From Romboutsia faecis (GTDB lineage Bacteria; Bacillota; Clostridia; Peptostreptococcales; Peptostreptococcaceae): 64,000 nucleotides of DNA. Shown piece after piece: positions 1 to 8,485 of this stretch; within the stretch, counting starts at the first letter, position 1, and each line of letters opens with the position of its first letter. The notes under the pieces were generated by a model. It was not told the origin of the DNA. It made no database searches and saw only the letters and a list, made by a program, of their open reading frames with translations. The stretch is from positions 496,001 to 560,000 of the forward strand of contig NZ_JACRWE010000002.1 of the NCBI RefSeq assembly GCF_014323405.1. Reading direction: 5' to 3'. Both the position numbers and the translations under genes were made by a program.

Positions 1-2
1 CG

Positions 3-1367
3 ACAGCATATACAATATTATTTTCTATAATAGTTATAATTGCGATTATTAGTCAGTTTATACCAGGGGTTAAGGCTGCTACAGTAGCAGATATTGTGAT
101 GGCTCCAATGAATGGACTAAAAGATGCAATAGATATATGTTTATATGTTCTTTTAATGGGAGGATTTTTAAATGTTGTTACAAAGACAGGAGCACTTGAT
201 GCAGGTATAGGTTCAATAGTAAAGAAACTTAATGGTAAAGAGCTTTTACTAATACCAATATTGATGTTTGTCTTTTCATTAGGCGGAACGAGTTATGGAA
301 TGGCAGAAGAGACTTTAGCTTTTTATGCTTTAGTTACTGCTACCATGATGGCTGCAGGATTTGATGCTCTTACTGCAGTAGCTACTATATTACTTGGAGC
401 TGGTGTTGGAGTTTTAGGTTCAACCGTAAACCCATTTTTAGTGGCCACAAGTATTGATTCATTAAAGGGAGTAGGAGTTGAAGTAAATCAAGCAATAGTT
501 ATGGGAATAGGTATTGCTTTATGGTTAGCAGCTCTATTAATATCTATATATTTTGTTATGAAATACGCAAAAAAGGTAAAAGAAGATAAGAATAATTCTT
601 TATTATCAAAAGATGAGTTACAAAGTTCAACAGAAGCTTTTTTAGATGGAAAAGAAGAAACTTTAAAATTTACAACTAAGAGAAAGATTGTTATGTGTTT
701 ATTTGGATTATCATTTGTAGTTATGATACTAGGTGTTATCCCTTGGGAGCGATTTGGTATAACTATATTTGAACATACTGATTTTTTAACAGGAATTTCT
801 CTTGGTAATTGGTGGTTCTCAGAATTAGCAATGTGGTTTGTATTAATGTCTATAATAATAGGTATTGTTTACGGATTTAAGGAAAAAGAAATAGTTTCCT
901 ATATAATAGAAGGTGCAGCGGAAATGGTAGGTGTAGCACTTATAATAGGTATATCAAGAGGCGTATCAGTTATAATGTCTAACACAGGTTTAGATGCTTA
1001 TGTATTACAAAATGCATCAGACGCCTTAAGTGGTATGTCACCAATATTATTTACAAATGTAACATTTTTGATTTATATTGGCTTATCATTTTTAATACCT
1101 TCAACATCAGGATTAGCAAGTGTATCTATACCTATATTCGGTGCATTGGCACATACTTTAGGATTCTCATCAGAGTTAGTAATATCGATACTTGGTGCTG
1201 GATGTGGTCTAGTAAACTTAATAACACCTACATCAGGTGTAGTCATGGGTGGACTTGCAATATCAAAAGTTGAGTATGGAACATGGATTAAATTTGCTAC
1301 AAAGATAATTGTGTGTATATTTATATCATCTGCTGTAATATTATCTGTAGGTATGATGTTACTTTAA
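3..1367 (+). CDS. YfcC-family membrane carrier, 5'-truncated
   Basis: The reading frame is open from the window edge (base 3), so the N-terminus lies outside. The GTG at 96 is internal. The visible part is almost all hydrophobic helices, including the glycine-rich stretch GGTSYGMAEETLAFYALV and later a STSGLASVSIP segment, both typical of the YfcC/C4-dicarboxylate anaerobic carrier group in the ion-transporter superfamily. Members are often suggested to carry amino acids, peptides or dicarboxylates; the substrate cannot be read here. A strong hairpin terminator follows directly, so it ends its transcription unit. Confident of the family, not of the substrate. Confidence 0.8.
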   Translation, partial: TAYTILFSIIVIIAIISQFIPGVKAATVADIVMAPMNGLKDAIDICLYVLLMGGFLNVVTKTGALDAGIGSIVKKLNGKELLLIPILMFVFSLGGTSYGMAEETLAFYALVTATMMAAGFDALTAVATILLGAGVGVLGSTVNPFLVATSIDSLKGVGVEVNQAIVMGIGIALWLAALLISIYFVMKYAKKVKEDKNNSLLSKDELQSSTEAFLDGKEETLKFTTKRKIVMCLFGLSFVVMILGVIPWERFGITIFEHTDFLTGISLGNWWFSELAMWFVLMSIIIGIVYGFKEKEIVSYIIEGAAEMVGVALIIGISRGVSVIMSNTGLDAYVLQNASDALSGMSPILFTNVTFLIYIGLSFLIPSTSGLASVSIPIFGALAHTLGFSSELVISILGAGCGLVNLITPTSGVVMGGLAISKVEYGTWIKFATKIIVCIFISSAVILSVGMMLL

Positions 1368-1379
1368 GATAAAGTAAAT

Positions 1380-1437
1380 AGGCTATTGTAATATAAAAAC
1401 TTTTTAAGTTTTGATATATTGCAATAGCCTTTTATAG
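1380..1437 (+). terminator. Rho-independent terminator after YfcC-like gene
   Basis: AGGCTATTG (1380-1388) pairs with CAATAGCCT (1422-1430), followed by a short T tract. The long loop is AT-rich and partly self-complementary. Confidence 0.75.
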
Positions 1438-1464
1438 TTAGAAAAGAGATATTTTATTTTTGTA

Positions 1465-1495
1465 TTGACACTCCACCTAGGGGAGGCTTTATTCT
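1465..1495 (+). promoter_or_regulatory. MerR-type promoter/operator of the MATE gene
   Basis: TTGACA (1465-1470) and TATTCT (1490-1495) are separated by 19 bp. The over-long spacer carries the dyad CTCC...GGAG (1471-1474 and 1482-1485). Long spacers holding a dyad are the hallmark of promoters activated by MerR-family regulators, which untwist the DNA. No merR gene lies nearby in the window, so the regulator would be encoded elsewhere or to the left. Confidence 0.6.
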
Positions 1496-1533
1496 AATAT
1501 ATAGTATGTATAAATAAGAAAGGAGTAGATATT

Positions 1534-2877
1534 TTGAAACAAGAAAATATATTAGGAACTGAAAAAATATCCAATTTGTTTATTAAGTATTCATTGCCAG
1601 CAATAATTGCTATGGTTATAAACGGAGTACAAACTATTATAGATGGAATATTTTTAGGTAACTTTGTAGGTCCAAATGCAATGGCAAGTGTGAACTTAGT
1701 ACAACCATTTAATCAATTAATAATAGGAACTAGTATGATAATAAGTATCGGTTGTATTAGCTTTATAGGAAGAACTTTAGGAGAGGGCAAAAAAAAGGAA
1801 GCACAAAATATTTTTAAAACATCAGTGATAGTTATGTCTTTAGTGTCATTAATAATAACTTTTTTAGGAATAATATTTAATCAGAATATAGCAGTAATAT
1901 TAGGAGCGAATGAAGTGCTACTAGATAGTGTATCAATATATATAAAAACATTAGCAATATTCTCCATACCAATGTCATTGATGTTTTTATTTGGATTTGT
2001 TGATAGAGTAATAGAAAAACCAGAACTTTATTTAAAAGGTAGCATAATTAGTGTAATGACAAATATAATACTAAATTATATACTTATAAAAAAATTACAA
2101 TTAGGTATAAGAGGAGCAGCAGTTGCAACTGGAATGTCTTTTTCAATGGCACTTATAATAACAATAGTACCTTTATTAAACAAAAATTCAGTAATAAATA
2201 TATTTAAAGGAAAATTTGATAAGTCTACAATATGGCCGGTTGTTTATAATGGTTCATCAGAAGGTGTTACAGCTATTGCTATAGCTACAACTGCATTTGT
2301 ATTTAATATGGCATTTATGAAGATTGCAGGAGAAATTGGTATTGCAGCATTTACAAGTATAAGTTATATATCTCAATTTGGAACATTAATAATGTTTGGA
2401 ATATCAGATGGTATAGGACCTATAATAAGTTATAATTATGGATATCAAAAACATGATAGAGTAGATGATGTTTTAAAAATATCTTATAAAGTAACATTAT
2501 TAGTTGGTATGATTTTATTTGCAATATTATTTTTATTTGGAAGAAGTTTAGTTGGAATGTTTACAGGTAGTAACACAGATGTATTAGAAATGGCGGTTAA
2601 TGGATCTAAGTTATATGCTTTTGCATTCTTTTTTAATGGATTTAATATAGTATACTCAGGATACTTCACAGCTATAGGAAAGGCAAAGGAATCTATAATT
2701 ATATCTGCTTGTAGAGGGATAATTTTTATAATCATAGGAATACTTATTTTACCAATGGTTGTAAATTTAAAAGGAGTATGGCTTACAGTTCCTTTTGCAG
2801 AATTAATGACATTTATAATAGGAATTAAATTAATGAACAAAAATAGTTTTGCAAAAACAAGCAAAACTGCGGCTTAA
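1534..2877 (+). CDS. MATE-family multidrug/cation exporter
   Basis: A 447-residue polytopic protein starting at TTG 1534, eight bases after AGGAG (1521-1525). The N-terminus (NLFIKYSLPAIIAMVINGVQ) and the repeated GxxxxAAVATG-type segment fit the two MatE halves, about residues 15-175 and 235-400, with 12 predicted helices and normal family length. MATE proteins export cationic drugs, dyes or metabolites using Na+ or H+ gradients. The MerR-type promoter directly upstream suggests drug- or stress-induced expression. Monocistronic: a terminator precedes it and a hairpin follows. Substrate unknown. Confidence 0.88.
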   Translation: MKQENILGTEKISNLFIKYSLPAIIAMVINGVQTIIDGIFLGNFVGPNAMASVNLVQPFNQLIIGTSMIISIGCISFIGRTLGEGKKKEAQNIFKTSVIVMSLVSLIITFLGIIFNQNIAVILGANEVLLDSVSIYIKTLAIFSIPMSLMFLFGFVDRVIEKPELYLKGSIISVMTNIILNYILIKKLQLGIRGAAVATGMSFSMALIITIVPLLNKNSVINIFKGKFDKSTIWPVVYNGSSEGVTAIAIATTAFVFNMAFMKIAGEIGIAAFTSISYISQFGTLIMFGISDGIGPIISYNYGYQKHDRVDDVLKISYKVTLLVGMILFAILFLFGRSLVGMFTGSNTDVLEMAVNGSKLYAFAFFFNGFNIVYSGYFTAIGKAKESIIISACRGIIFIIIGILILPMVVNLKGVWLTVPFAELMTFIIGIKLMNKNSFAKTSKTAA

Positions 2878-2952
2878 AGTTATAATCTAAGAAAACAAAG
2901 TATTAAAAATAATAAATCTAGAGATATAGGTAAATAATAAAGCAATGAATTT

Positions 2953-2995
2953 ATGATAAAAAGGTGGGCTATTTATAGTTCATCTTTTTATCATA
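2953..2995 (+). terminator. Hairpin terminator after MATE gene
   Basis: GATAAAAAGGTG (2955-2966) pairs with CATCTTTTTATC (2981-2992), with one G-U pair. The U-rich part lies inside the right arm, so it may work in both directions. Confidence 0.6.
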
Positions 2996-3025
2996 TAATA
3001 TAAATGAACTAAAACTAAAAAAAAG

Positions 3026-3054
3026 TTGTTATTGTTCGGATTATCTTGTATAAT
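3026..3054 (+). promoter_or_regulatory. purB promoter with embedded PurBox
   Basis: TTGTTA (3026-3031), a 17-bp spacer and a perfect TATAAT (3049-3054) make a sigma-A promoter. The spacer starts with ATTGTTCGGATTA (3031-3043). This matches the reverse complement of the Bacillus PurR PurBox (AWWWCCGAACWWT) at 12 of 13 positions. The implied control is repression by PurR, relieved by PRPP. Only one box is seen; Bacillus sites are usually paired. Confidence 0.7.
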
Positions 3055-3094
3055 TAGATTGTAAAAAAAAGACTTAAGGACGGTGCTAATAATT

Positions 3095-4537
3095 ATGATA
3101 GATAACAAATATACTACATATACAAATCCATTAACAGACAGATATTGTAGCAAGGATATGAGTTATATATTTTCTCCACAATTTAAATTCTCAACATGGA
3201 GAAAGTTATGGGTTGCTCTTGCAGAAGGTGAGTATGAATTAGGAATTAATATAACAGAAGAGCAATTAGAAGAATTAAGAGCAAACGTAGATAATATAAA
3301 TTTTGAAGAAGCAAGAAAGATAGAAAAAGAAGTAAGACATGATGTAATGAGCCACGTTAAAGCATATGGAATGCAATGTGATAAAGCGAAAGGTATAATA
3401 CATTTAGGAGCAACTTCAGCATATGTTGGAGATAATACAGATGTAATTCAAATGACAGAAGCTTTAAAGCTTATAAGAGTTAAGCTTGTAAATTTAATAA
3501 ATAACCTAAAAGAATTTTCATTAAAATATAAAGATATGCCAGCATTAGGATTTACTCACTTCCAAGCAGCACAACTTACAACAGTAGGTAAGAGAGCTAC
3601 TTTATGGGCACAAGACTTACTAATAGACTTAGAAGATTTAAATTTTAGAATAGAAAATATGAAGCTTAGAGGTGTAAAAGGAACTACAGGTACACAAGCT
3701 AGTTTCTTAAGTTTATTTGAAGGTGATCATGAGAAGGTTAAAGAATTAGATAGGCTTGTTTGCAAAAAAATGGGTTACCAATCTTCATATGCAGTAAGTG
3801 GACAAACTTACACTAGAAAATTAGACTATCAAGTAATAAGTATATTAAGTGGAATAGCTCAAAGTATGCACAAAATGACTAATGACATAAGGCTTTTACA
3901 AAGTTTAAAAGAATTAGAAGAGCCATTTGAAAAGAATCAAATAGGTTCATCAGCTATGGCGTATAAGAGAAATCCAATGAGAAGTGAAAGAATAGCTTCA
4001 CTATCAAAATATATAATAAGTGAAAGTTTAAGCCCAGCTTTAGTAGAAGCTACTCAATGGTTAGAAAGAACTTTAGATGACTCTGCAAATAAAAGACTTG
4101 CAATACCACAAGCATTTATGGCTGCAGATGCAATACTTGAAATAGGAATAAACGTAACTGATGGACTAGTTGTTTATGAAAATATGATAGCTAAGCGTAT
4201 AAATGAAGAACTTCCTTTTATGGCTACAGAAAATATACTTATGGAAGCTGTAAAAAGAGGTGGAGATAGACAAGAGTTACATGAGGTTATAAGAGAATTA
4301 TCTATGAAGGCGGCATATAGAGTTAAGCATGAAGGAAAAGATAACAATCTTATAGAACTTATAATTGAAAGTAATGCATTTAATATGGACAAAGAAGAAA
4401 TATTATCTATAATGGATCCAATTAACTTCGTAGGAAGAGCTCCAGAACAAGTTGTAGATTTTGTAAATGAAGCTTTAGATCCTGCTATAGAGCCATTCAA
4501 GGATAGCATAGGAATAGATGTAGACTTACACGTATAA
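3095..4537 (+). CDS. purB: Adenylosuccinate lyase
   Basis: Splits SAICAR to AICAR and adenylosuccinate to AMP, the shared lyase of purine synthesis. Diagnostic are HDVMSHV (about residues 82-88), THFQAAQ (154-160) and the fumarase/aspartase-superfamily signature GSSAMAYKRNP (about 284-294), whose serine is the catalytic base. The length of 480 residues is normal. ATG 3095 is chosen because a GTG at 3083 sits only two bases after AAGGA. The gene stands alone between two terminators, outside any purine operon, with its own PurBox promoter. Confidence 0.95.
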   Translation: MIDNKYTTYTNPLTDRYCSKDMSYIFSPQFKFSTWRKLWVALAEGEYELGINITEEQLEELRANVDNINFEEARKIEKEVRHDVMSHVKAYGMQCDKAKGIIHLGATSAYVGDNTDVIQMTEALKLIRVKLVNLINNLKEFSLKYKDMPALGFTHFQAAQLTTVGKRATLWAQDLLIDLEDLNFRIENMKLRGVKGTTGTQASFLSLFEGDHEKVKELDRLVCKKMGYQSSYAVSGQTYTRKLDYQVISILSGIAQSMHKMTNDIRLLQSLKELEEPFEKNQIGSSAMAYKRNPMRSERIASLSKYIISESLSPALVEATQWLERTLDDSANKRLAIPQAFMAADAILEIGINVTDGLVVYENMIAKRINEELPFMATENILMEAVKRGGDRQELHEVIRELSMKAAYRVKHEGKDNNLIELIIESNAFNMDKEEILSIMDPINFVGRAPEQVVDFVNEALDPAIEPFKDSIGIDVDLHV

Positions 4538-4552
4538 AATAATATTTAATAT

Positions 4553-4588
4553 AAAAAGATGCCTAGAAAAAGTAGGCATCTTTTTTAT
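4553..4588 (+). terminator. Terminator after purB
   Basis: AAAAAGATGCCTA (4553-4565) pairs with TAGGCATCTTTTT (4573-4585) in a strong stem followed by T residues. Confidence 0.9.
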
Positions 4589-4648
4589 TCTTGACATTGC
4601 AACAATTTACTATTAATGGAATAAGTAGAAAATTAATATAAATAATAT

Positions 4649-4675
4649 AGAGCTGTTTAAAACAGCTCTTTTTTG
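4649..4675 (+). terminator. Second hairpin with T tract between purB and the NEAT gene
   Basis: AGAGCTG (4649-4655) pairs with CAGCTCT (4663-4669), followed by TTTTTT. It lies 60 bp after the purB terminator with no gene between. It may be a back-up terminator or end a very short transcript; a TTGACA at 4591 has no well-spaced -10. Confidence 0.6.
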
Positions 4676-4798
4676 TGAAAAAATCTAAAAAAAAATAAAT
4701 AAACAAAATATAGAGATAATTTTTATGAACAAAAAAAGTATAATTAATAAGAAAATAATAATTAATATCAAATACTAAAATATATCGGGGGAAAGAAA

Positions 4799-6289
4799 AT
4801 GGCGTTAAGAAATAAAAAAATAAAAATAATGTTATCGACATTAGCAATAGCAGGAATTATTATATCATCTAACTCAAATGTGACATATGCATATAATGGA
4901 TTATCAACGAAATCTGCATCAATACAAAGAAATATAGAAAATAAATCTTATAAAGTAGACAATAAAACGACTGCAATGAAAGAAGATGGAAGTGTTTCTA
5001 CAAGTGAACATGGACAACAAACAGTTAGAAACTGTATAGCAAATGAGACATTAATAGAAGAAGTTGATGGAAAAATATATGCAACATATGAGTTTACGGA
5101 GTCATTATATTCGATGTTAGATGACATAAGAATATCAATAGATGGAGTGCAAACTTCATATGATAAAAATGATGATAGAAAATATAGAGTGGAATTAAAC
5201 TCTATTGATTCAGAGGTCCTTATAATAGTAAAAGCAGGTCCACATGATACTTATATGAAAATCGAATTAGAACTTCCAGAAAAAGAAGAAGTAAAATCAT
5301 ACACAATGTCAAATAAAACAACTGCAATGAAAGAAGATGGAAGCATCTCGACTAGTGAACATGGACAACAGACAGTAAGAAATTGTATATCAAATGAAAC
5401 ATTAATAGAAGAAATTGGTGGAAAAATATATGCAACATATGAGTTCACAGAGTCATTATATTCAATGCTCAGTGATATAAGAATATCAGTAGATGGAGTG
5501 CAAACTTCATATGATAAAAATGATGATAGAAAGTATAGAGTGGAATTGAATTCTATTGATTCGGAGGTTCTTATAATAGTAAAGGCAGGACCACATGACA
5601 CATATATGAAAATTGACTTAGAGCATATAGAAAAAGAAGAAGTAAAATCATATACAATATTAAATAAAACAACTGCTTTAAAGGCAGATGGAAGTGTTTC
5701 TACAAGTGAACATGGGCAACAAACCGTAAGAAATTCATTATCAGAGTCAACATTGATAGAAGAAATTGATGGAAAAATATATGCAACATATGAGTTCACA
5801 GAGTCATTATATTCAATGCTTAGCGATATAAGAATATCAGTAGATGGAGTAGAAACTTCATATGAAAAAAAAGATGATAGGTTGTACAAAGTTGAATTAA
5901 ATAGTATTGACTCAGAAGTAATAATTACTGTAAAGGCAGGTCCTCATGATACATACATAAAAGTTACATTAGGAGATGATGATACAGAGGCAGATGAAGG
6001 AAATGAAGATTTAGAAATAGTCCCACCAACTAGTGAAGATGATTCAGCTAATGATAGTGAATTAGAAGATGGTCTTGAAACAGATAAAGATGAATATGGC
6101 GACACAGAGACAGATAAAGAAGAGAATCTAGAAGAAGATACGGATGTGGATAAAGAAGTATCTAAAGATAATGACTATTCTGAAGAAAAACTTCCTCAAA
6201 CAGGATCTGTATTAGGAAGTACAGAATTACTTGGAACAGGCGGGTTATTAATGTCATTAGCAGCTGTTATTAAGAAAAGAAATAACTAA
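4799..6289 (+). CDS. LPQTG-anchored surface protein with three NEAT-like repeats
   Basis: A signal peptide (about 1-31) is followed by three near-identical 117-residue repeats starting at residues 49, 166 and 283. Each has DGKIYATYEFTESLYSM-type strand/helix text and a closing AGPHDTYMKI strand, as in NEAT haem-binding domains. Residues 395-463 are a highly acidic Asp/Glu linker. LPQTG (465-469), a hydrophobic segment and KKRNN form a sortase signal. Expected role: bind haem or haemoproteins at the cell wall and pass haem to the ABC importer encoded just downstream. The usual NEAT YxxxY pair looks reduced to PHDTY, so haem binding is likely but unproven. RBS GGGGGAAAG precedes ATG 4799. Confidence 0.8.
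   Translation: MALRNKKIKIMLSTLAIAGIIISSNSNVTYAYNGLSTKSASIQRNIENKSYKVDNKTTAMKEDGSVSTSEHGQQTVRNCIANETLIEEVDGKIYATYEFTESLYSMLDDIRISIDGVQTSYDKNDDRKYRVELNSIDSEVLIIVKAGPHDTYMKIELELPEKEEVKSYTMSNKTTAMKEDGSISTSEHGQQTVRNCISNETLIEEIGGKIYATYEFTESLYSMLSDIRISVDGVQTSYDKNDDRKYRVELNSIDSEVLIIVKAGPHDTYMKIDLEHIEKEEVKSYTILNKTTALKADGSVSTSEHGQQTVRNSLSESTLIEEIDGKIYATYEFTESLYSMLSDIRISVDGVETSYEKKDDRLYKVELNSIDSEVIITVKAGPHDTYIKVTLGDDDTEADEGNEDLEIVPPTSEDDSANDSELEDGLETDKDEYGDTETDKEENLEEDTDVDKEVSKDNDYSEEKLPQTGSVLGSTELLGTGGLLMSLAAVIKKRNN
4943..5974 (+). repeat. Three in-frame tandem repeats of 351 bp (last partial)
   Basis: Copies begin at 4943, 5294 and 5645, each 117 codons; the third ends near 5974. They encode the NEAT-like modules. 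The DNA identity is high enough for recombination to change copy number. Copies two and three share more exact text around the SLYSMLSDIRISVDG segment than either does with copy one. Confidence 0.9.
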
Positions 6290-6313
6290 ATAACTTTATA
6301 TTTAAAAATTATG

Positions 6314-6341
6314 AAACCTAGAATATTTTTCTAGGTTTTCT
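6314..6341 (+). terminator. Terminator after NEAT-repeat gene
   Basis: AAACCTAGAA pairs with TTCTAGGTTT (right arm 6329-6338), followed by T-rich sequence. It separates the surface protein from the ABC operon. Confidence 0.75.
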
Positions 6342-6421
6342 TATCGTAAAAATATAGAAATATGAATAATTGTATAAATTAAGGAGAGGAGTATTTTTAT
6401 TAAAACGAAAATGTACCCATT

Positions 6422-6454
6422 ATGACACAAAAATGACACAATAAAGACACAATT
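6422..6454. repeat. Three 11-bp direct repeats upstream of the ABC operon
   Basis: ATGACACAAAA, ATGACACAATA and AAGACACAATT follow each other without gaps. One helical turn per copy would put identical base contacts on the same DNA face. The array ends 115 bp before the lipoprotein start, which is a reasonable place for an operator. Confidence 0.6.
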
Positions 6455-6568
6455 AGGAATGATTTAGTTCATATAATGTAAGTAGATAAAAATGTAGTAT
6501 AAAATACATTGAAATATGTATTAAAATTCTGACTAAACATAGTAGGAATGAAAATTAGGAGGTACAAA

Positions 6569-7474
6569 ATGAAGAAATTATTAATATTATTAGCTACTTT
6601 ATCGATGTTTATTTTTTCTGGATGCAGTAATGAGAGTAATAGAACTGTAACGGATAGAGAGGGAACAGAGGTAAATATACCAACAAAAATAGAAAAAATA
6701 ATATCAACTGCACCATCTAATACAGAGGTTATAATGGAACTTGGATTAGGTGATAAATTAGTAGCAATAGATAAATATTCTACTGATATACAGGGGGTAA
6801 ATCAAGAAATACCTCAAATAGATTTCTCAAACCCAGATGCAGAAACAATAATTGGACTAGAACCAGATATAGTTATAGCATCAGGACATAATAAAACAGG
6901 TTCAGCTGAAGATCCATTTAAGGCAATTAGCGAAGCTGGAATACCAGTAGTTTATATACCAAGTAGTGAGAGTATTGAAGGTATATATGAGGACATTAAC
7001 TTCATTTCTGATGTAGTAAATGAAAAAGAAAAAGGACAAAAAATAGTAGAGGATATGAAATCTAAGATAGATGAAATAAAAGCTATAGGTGATAAAATAG
7101 AAGAAGAAAAAACTGTGTATTTTGAAATATCACCTTCACCATATCTTTATAGCTTTGGAAACAATACTTTCTTAAATGAAATGATAGAAATAATAGGAGC
7201 TAAAAATATATTTTCAGGTGAAGAAGGATGGTTATCTCCAACAGAGGAATCTGTAATAAATGCCAATCCAGATGTAATAATAACTAATGCATCTTACCTT
7301 GAAGATCCAACTGAAGAAATAAAATCTCGTGAGGCTTGGGAAAATATAACTGCAGTAAAAGAAAATGCAGTATATTTAGTAGATAAAAATGCATCCTCTA
7401 GACCATCACAAAATGCAATAAAAGCTTTAACAGAAATGGCTAAAGCTATATATCCAGAGTATTATGGGCAATAA
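6569..7474 (+). CDS. Haem/iron-siderophore ABC substrate-binding lipoprotein
   Basis: A 301-residue lipoprotein: signal peptide ending FSGC, with the lipidated Cys at 19, then a FepB/BtuF-type helical-backbone binding fold. TAPSNTEVIMELGLGDKLVAID and a C-terminal RPSQNAIKAL segment are typical of the family. It would capture haem, cobalamin or a ferric siderophore and deliver it to the permease. The adjacent NEAT surface protein favours haem. ATG 6569 is chosen because AGGAGG at 6557-6562 is correctly spaced; the frame extends 21 bases further up without a good site. The stop overlaps the permease start by 11 bases. Confidence 0.88.
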   Translation: MKKLLILLATLSMFIFSGCSNESNRTVTDREGTEVNIPTKIEKIISTAPSNTEVIMELGLGDKLVAIDKYSTDIQGVNQEIPQIDFSNPDAETIIGLEPDIVIASGHNKTGSAEDPFKAISEAGIPVVYIPSSESIEGIYEDINFISDVVNEKEKGQKIVEDMKSKIDEIKAIGDKIEEEKTVYFEISPSPYLYSFGNNTFLNEMIEIIGAKNIFSGEEGWLSPTEESVINANPDVIITNASYLEDPTEEIKSREAWENITAVKENAVYLVDKNASSRPSQNAIKALTEMAKAIYPEYYGQ

Positions 7475-8480
7475 AAAAAAGGCAGTATTAAGTATTTTAC
7501 TAGCATTAATAATTATTGGTATTGGAACTTCTGCAGGGAGTTCCAATATTAATTTAATCGAAACTATATCAATACTAGTAAATAAAATATTTTTTATACC
7601 TCTTAAAGAGGGAATAGACCCTAAAAATATAGGTATTGTTTGGAAATTAAGATTACCTAGAGTGTTGCTTGCATTTTTAGTTGGAGGATGCTTAGCAACG
7701 AGTGGGGCGGTAGTGCAATCTATATTGAAAAATCAACTTGCATCTCCTTATACATTGGGAGTGTCTTCAGGTGCATCTTTAGGTGCAGGTTTAATAATTA
7801 TAAGTGGTATTGTCATACCTATAGTCGGGAGTTTTACACTTCCTTTAGTTGGATTTTTATTTGGGTTATTAACAGTGTATATCGTAATAACTTTTTCCGC
7901 TAAAATAGATAGAACTATGTCTAACAATACAATTATATTATCGGGAATGGTATTTTCATTATTTGTAAATGCATTGCTTACGACATTAACAGCATTATTT
8001 TCAGAAGATATGAAGAGTATAACTCTTTGGCAGATGGGGAGTTTCGCTATGAAAGGTTGGACCTATGTAAAGCTAATTATTCCATTTGCAATAATTGGAG
8101 TAATAGGAGTAATGCGATTTACTAGAGAAATGGATATAATAACCTTTGGAGAAGAGCAGGCGAAAGCAGTAGGTGTTGAAACTTCGAGAGTAAAAACAAA
8201 GCTTTTTGTTTATGCAGCAGTGCTTACAGGTGGAGCAATATCTTTGAGTGGAACTATAGGATTTATAGATTTAATTGCGCCACATGCTGTAAGAAAGGTA
8301 TTTGGATCAAAGCATAAATATGTTATACCAATGTCCTTTATTTTTGGTGGGTCTTTAATGGTTATATCTGATTTAATTGCTAGAACAGTAATTGTACCTT
8401 CAGAGCTACCGGTAGGGGCTGTAACTGCATTAATAGGAGCACCATTTTTTGCATATGTATATTTTAGAAAGAAAAGGTGA
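7464..8480 (+). CDS. FecCD-family ABC permease (haem/iron)
   Basis: A 338-residue membrane protein with about ten helices, the normal length for BtuC/FecCD permeases. Characteristic text includes RLPRVLLAFLVGGCLATSGA near residue 55, SSGASLGAGL, and the cytoplasmic coupling segment FIDLIAPHAVRK near 270. It forms the channel of the importer with the lipoprotein before it and the ATPase after it. ATG 7464 overlaps the preceding gene by 11 bases, so translation is coupled. Only one permease gene is present, so it would act as a homodimer. Confidence 0.92.
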   Translation: MGNKKKAVLSILLALIIIGIGTSAGSSNINLIETISILVNKIFFIPLKEGIDPKNIGIVWKLRLPRVLLAFLVGGCLATSGAVVQSILKNQLASPYTLGVSSGASLGAGLIIISGIVIPIVGSFTLPLVGFLFGLLTVYIVITFSAKIDRTMSNNTIILSGMVFSLFVNALLTTLTALFSEDMKSITLWQMGSFAMKGWTYVKLIIPFAIIGVIGVMRFTREMDIITFGEEQAKAVGVETSRVKTKLFVYAAVLTGGAISLSGTIGFIDLIAPHAVRKVFGSKHKYVIPMSFIFGGSLMVISDLIARTVIVPSELPVGAVTALIGAPFFAYVYFRKKR

Positions 8481-8485
8481 TATAT

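Noticed and set aside
4591..4619. TTGACA after purB as a promoter for a small RNA
   Set aside because: No -10 at acceptable spacing; TATTAA is only 14 bp away.
4680..4798. Fur box upstream of the NEAT gene
   Set aside because: GATAATTTTTATG and ATAATAATTAAT are AT-rich fragments without the full TGATAATNATTATCA dyad.
4563..4847. 94-residue minus-strand frame between purB and the NEAT gene
   Set aside because: Low-complexity Phe/Tyr/Ile text typical of AT-rich shadow frames. It overlaps two terminators and the start of the NEAT gene, and no ribosome site is visible.
5251..5889. 212-residue minus-strand frame inside the NEAT-repeat gene
   Set aside because: It is the mirror of the internal repeats; its own repetition comes from the real gene.
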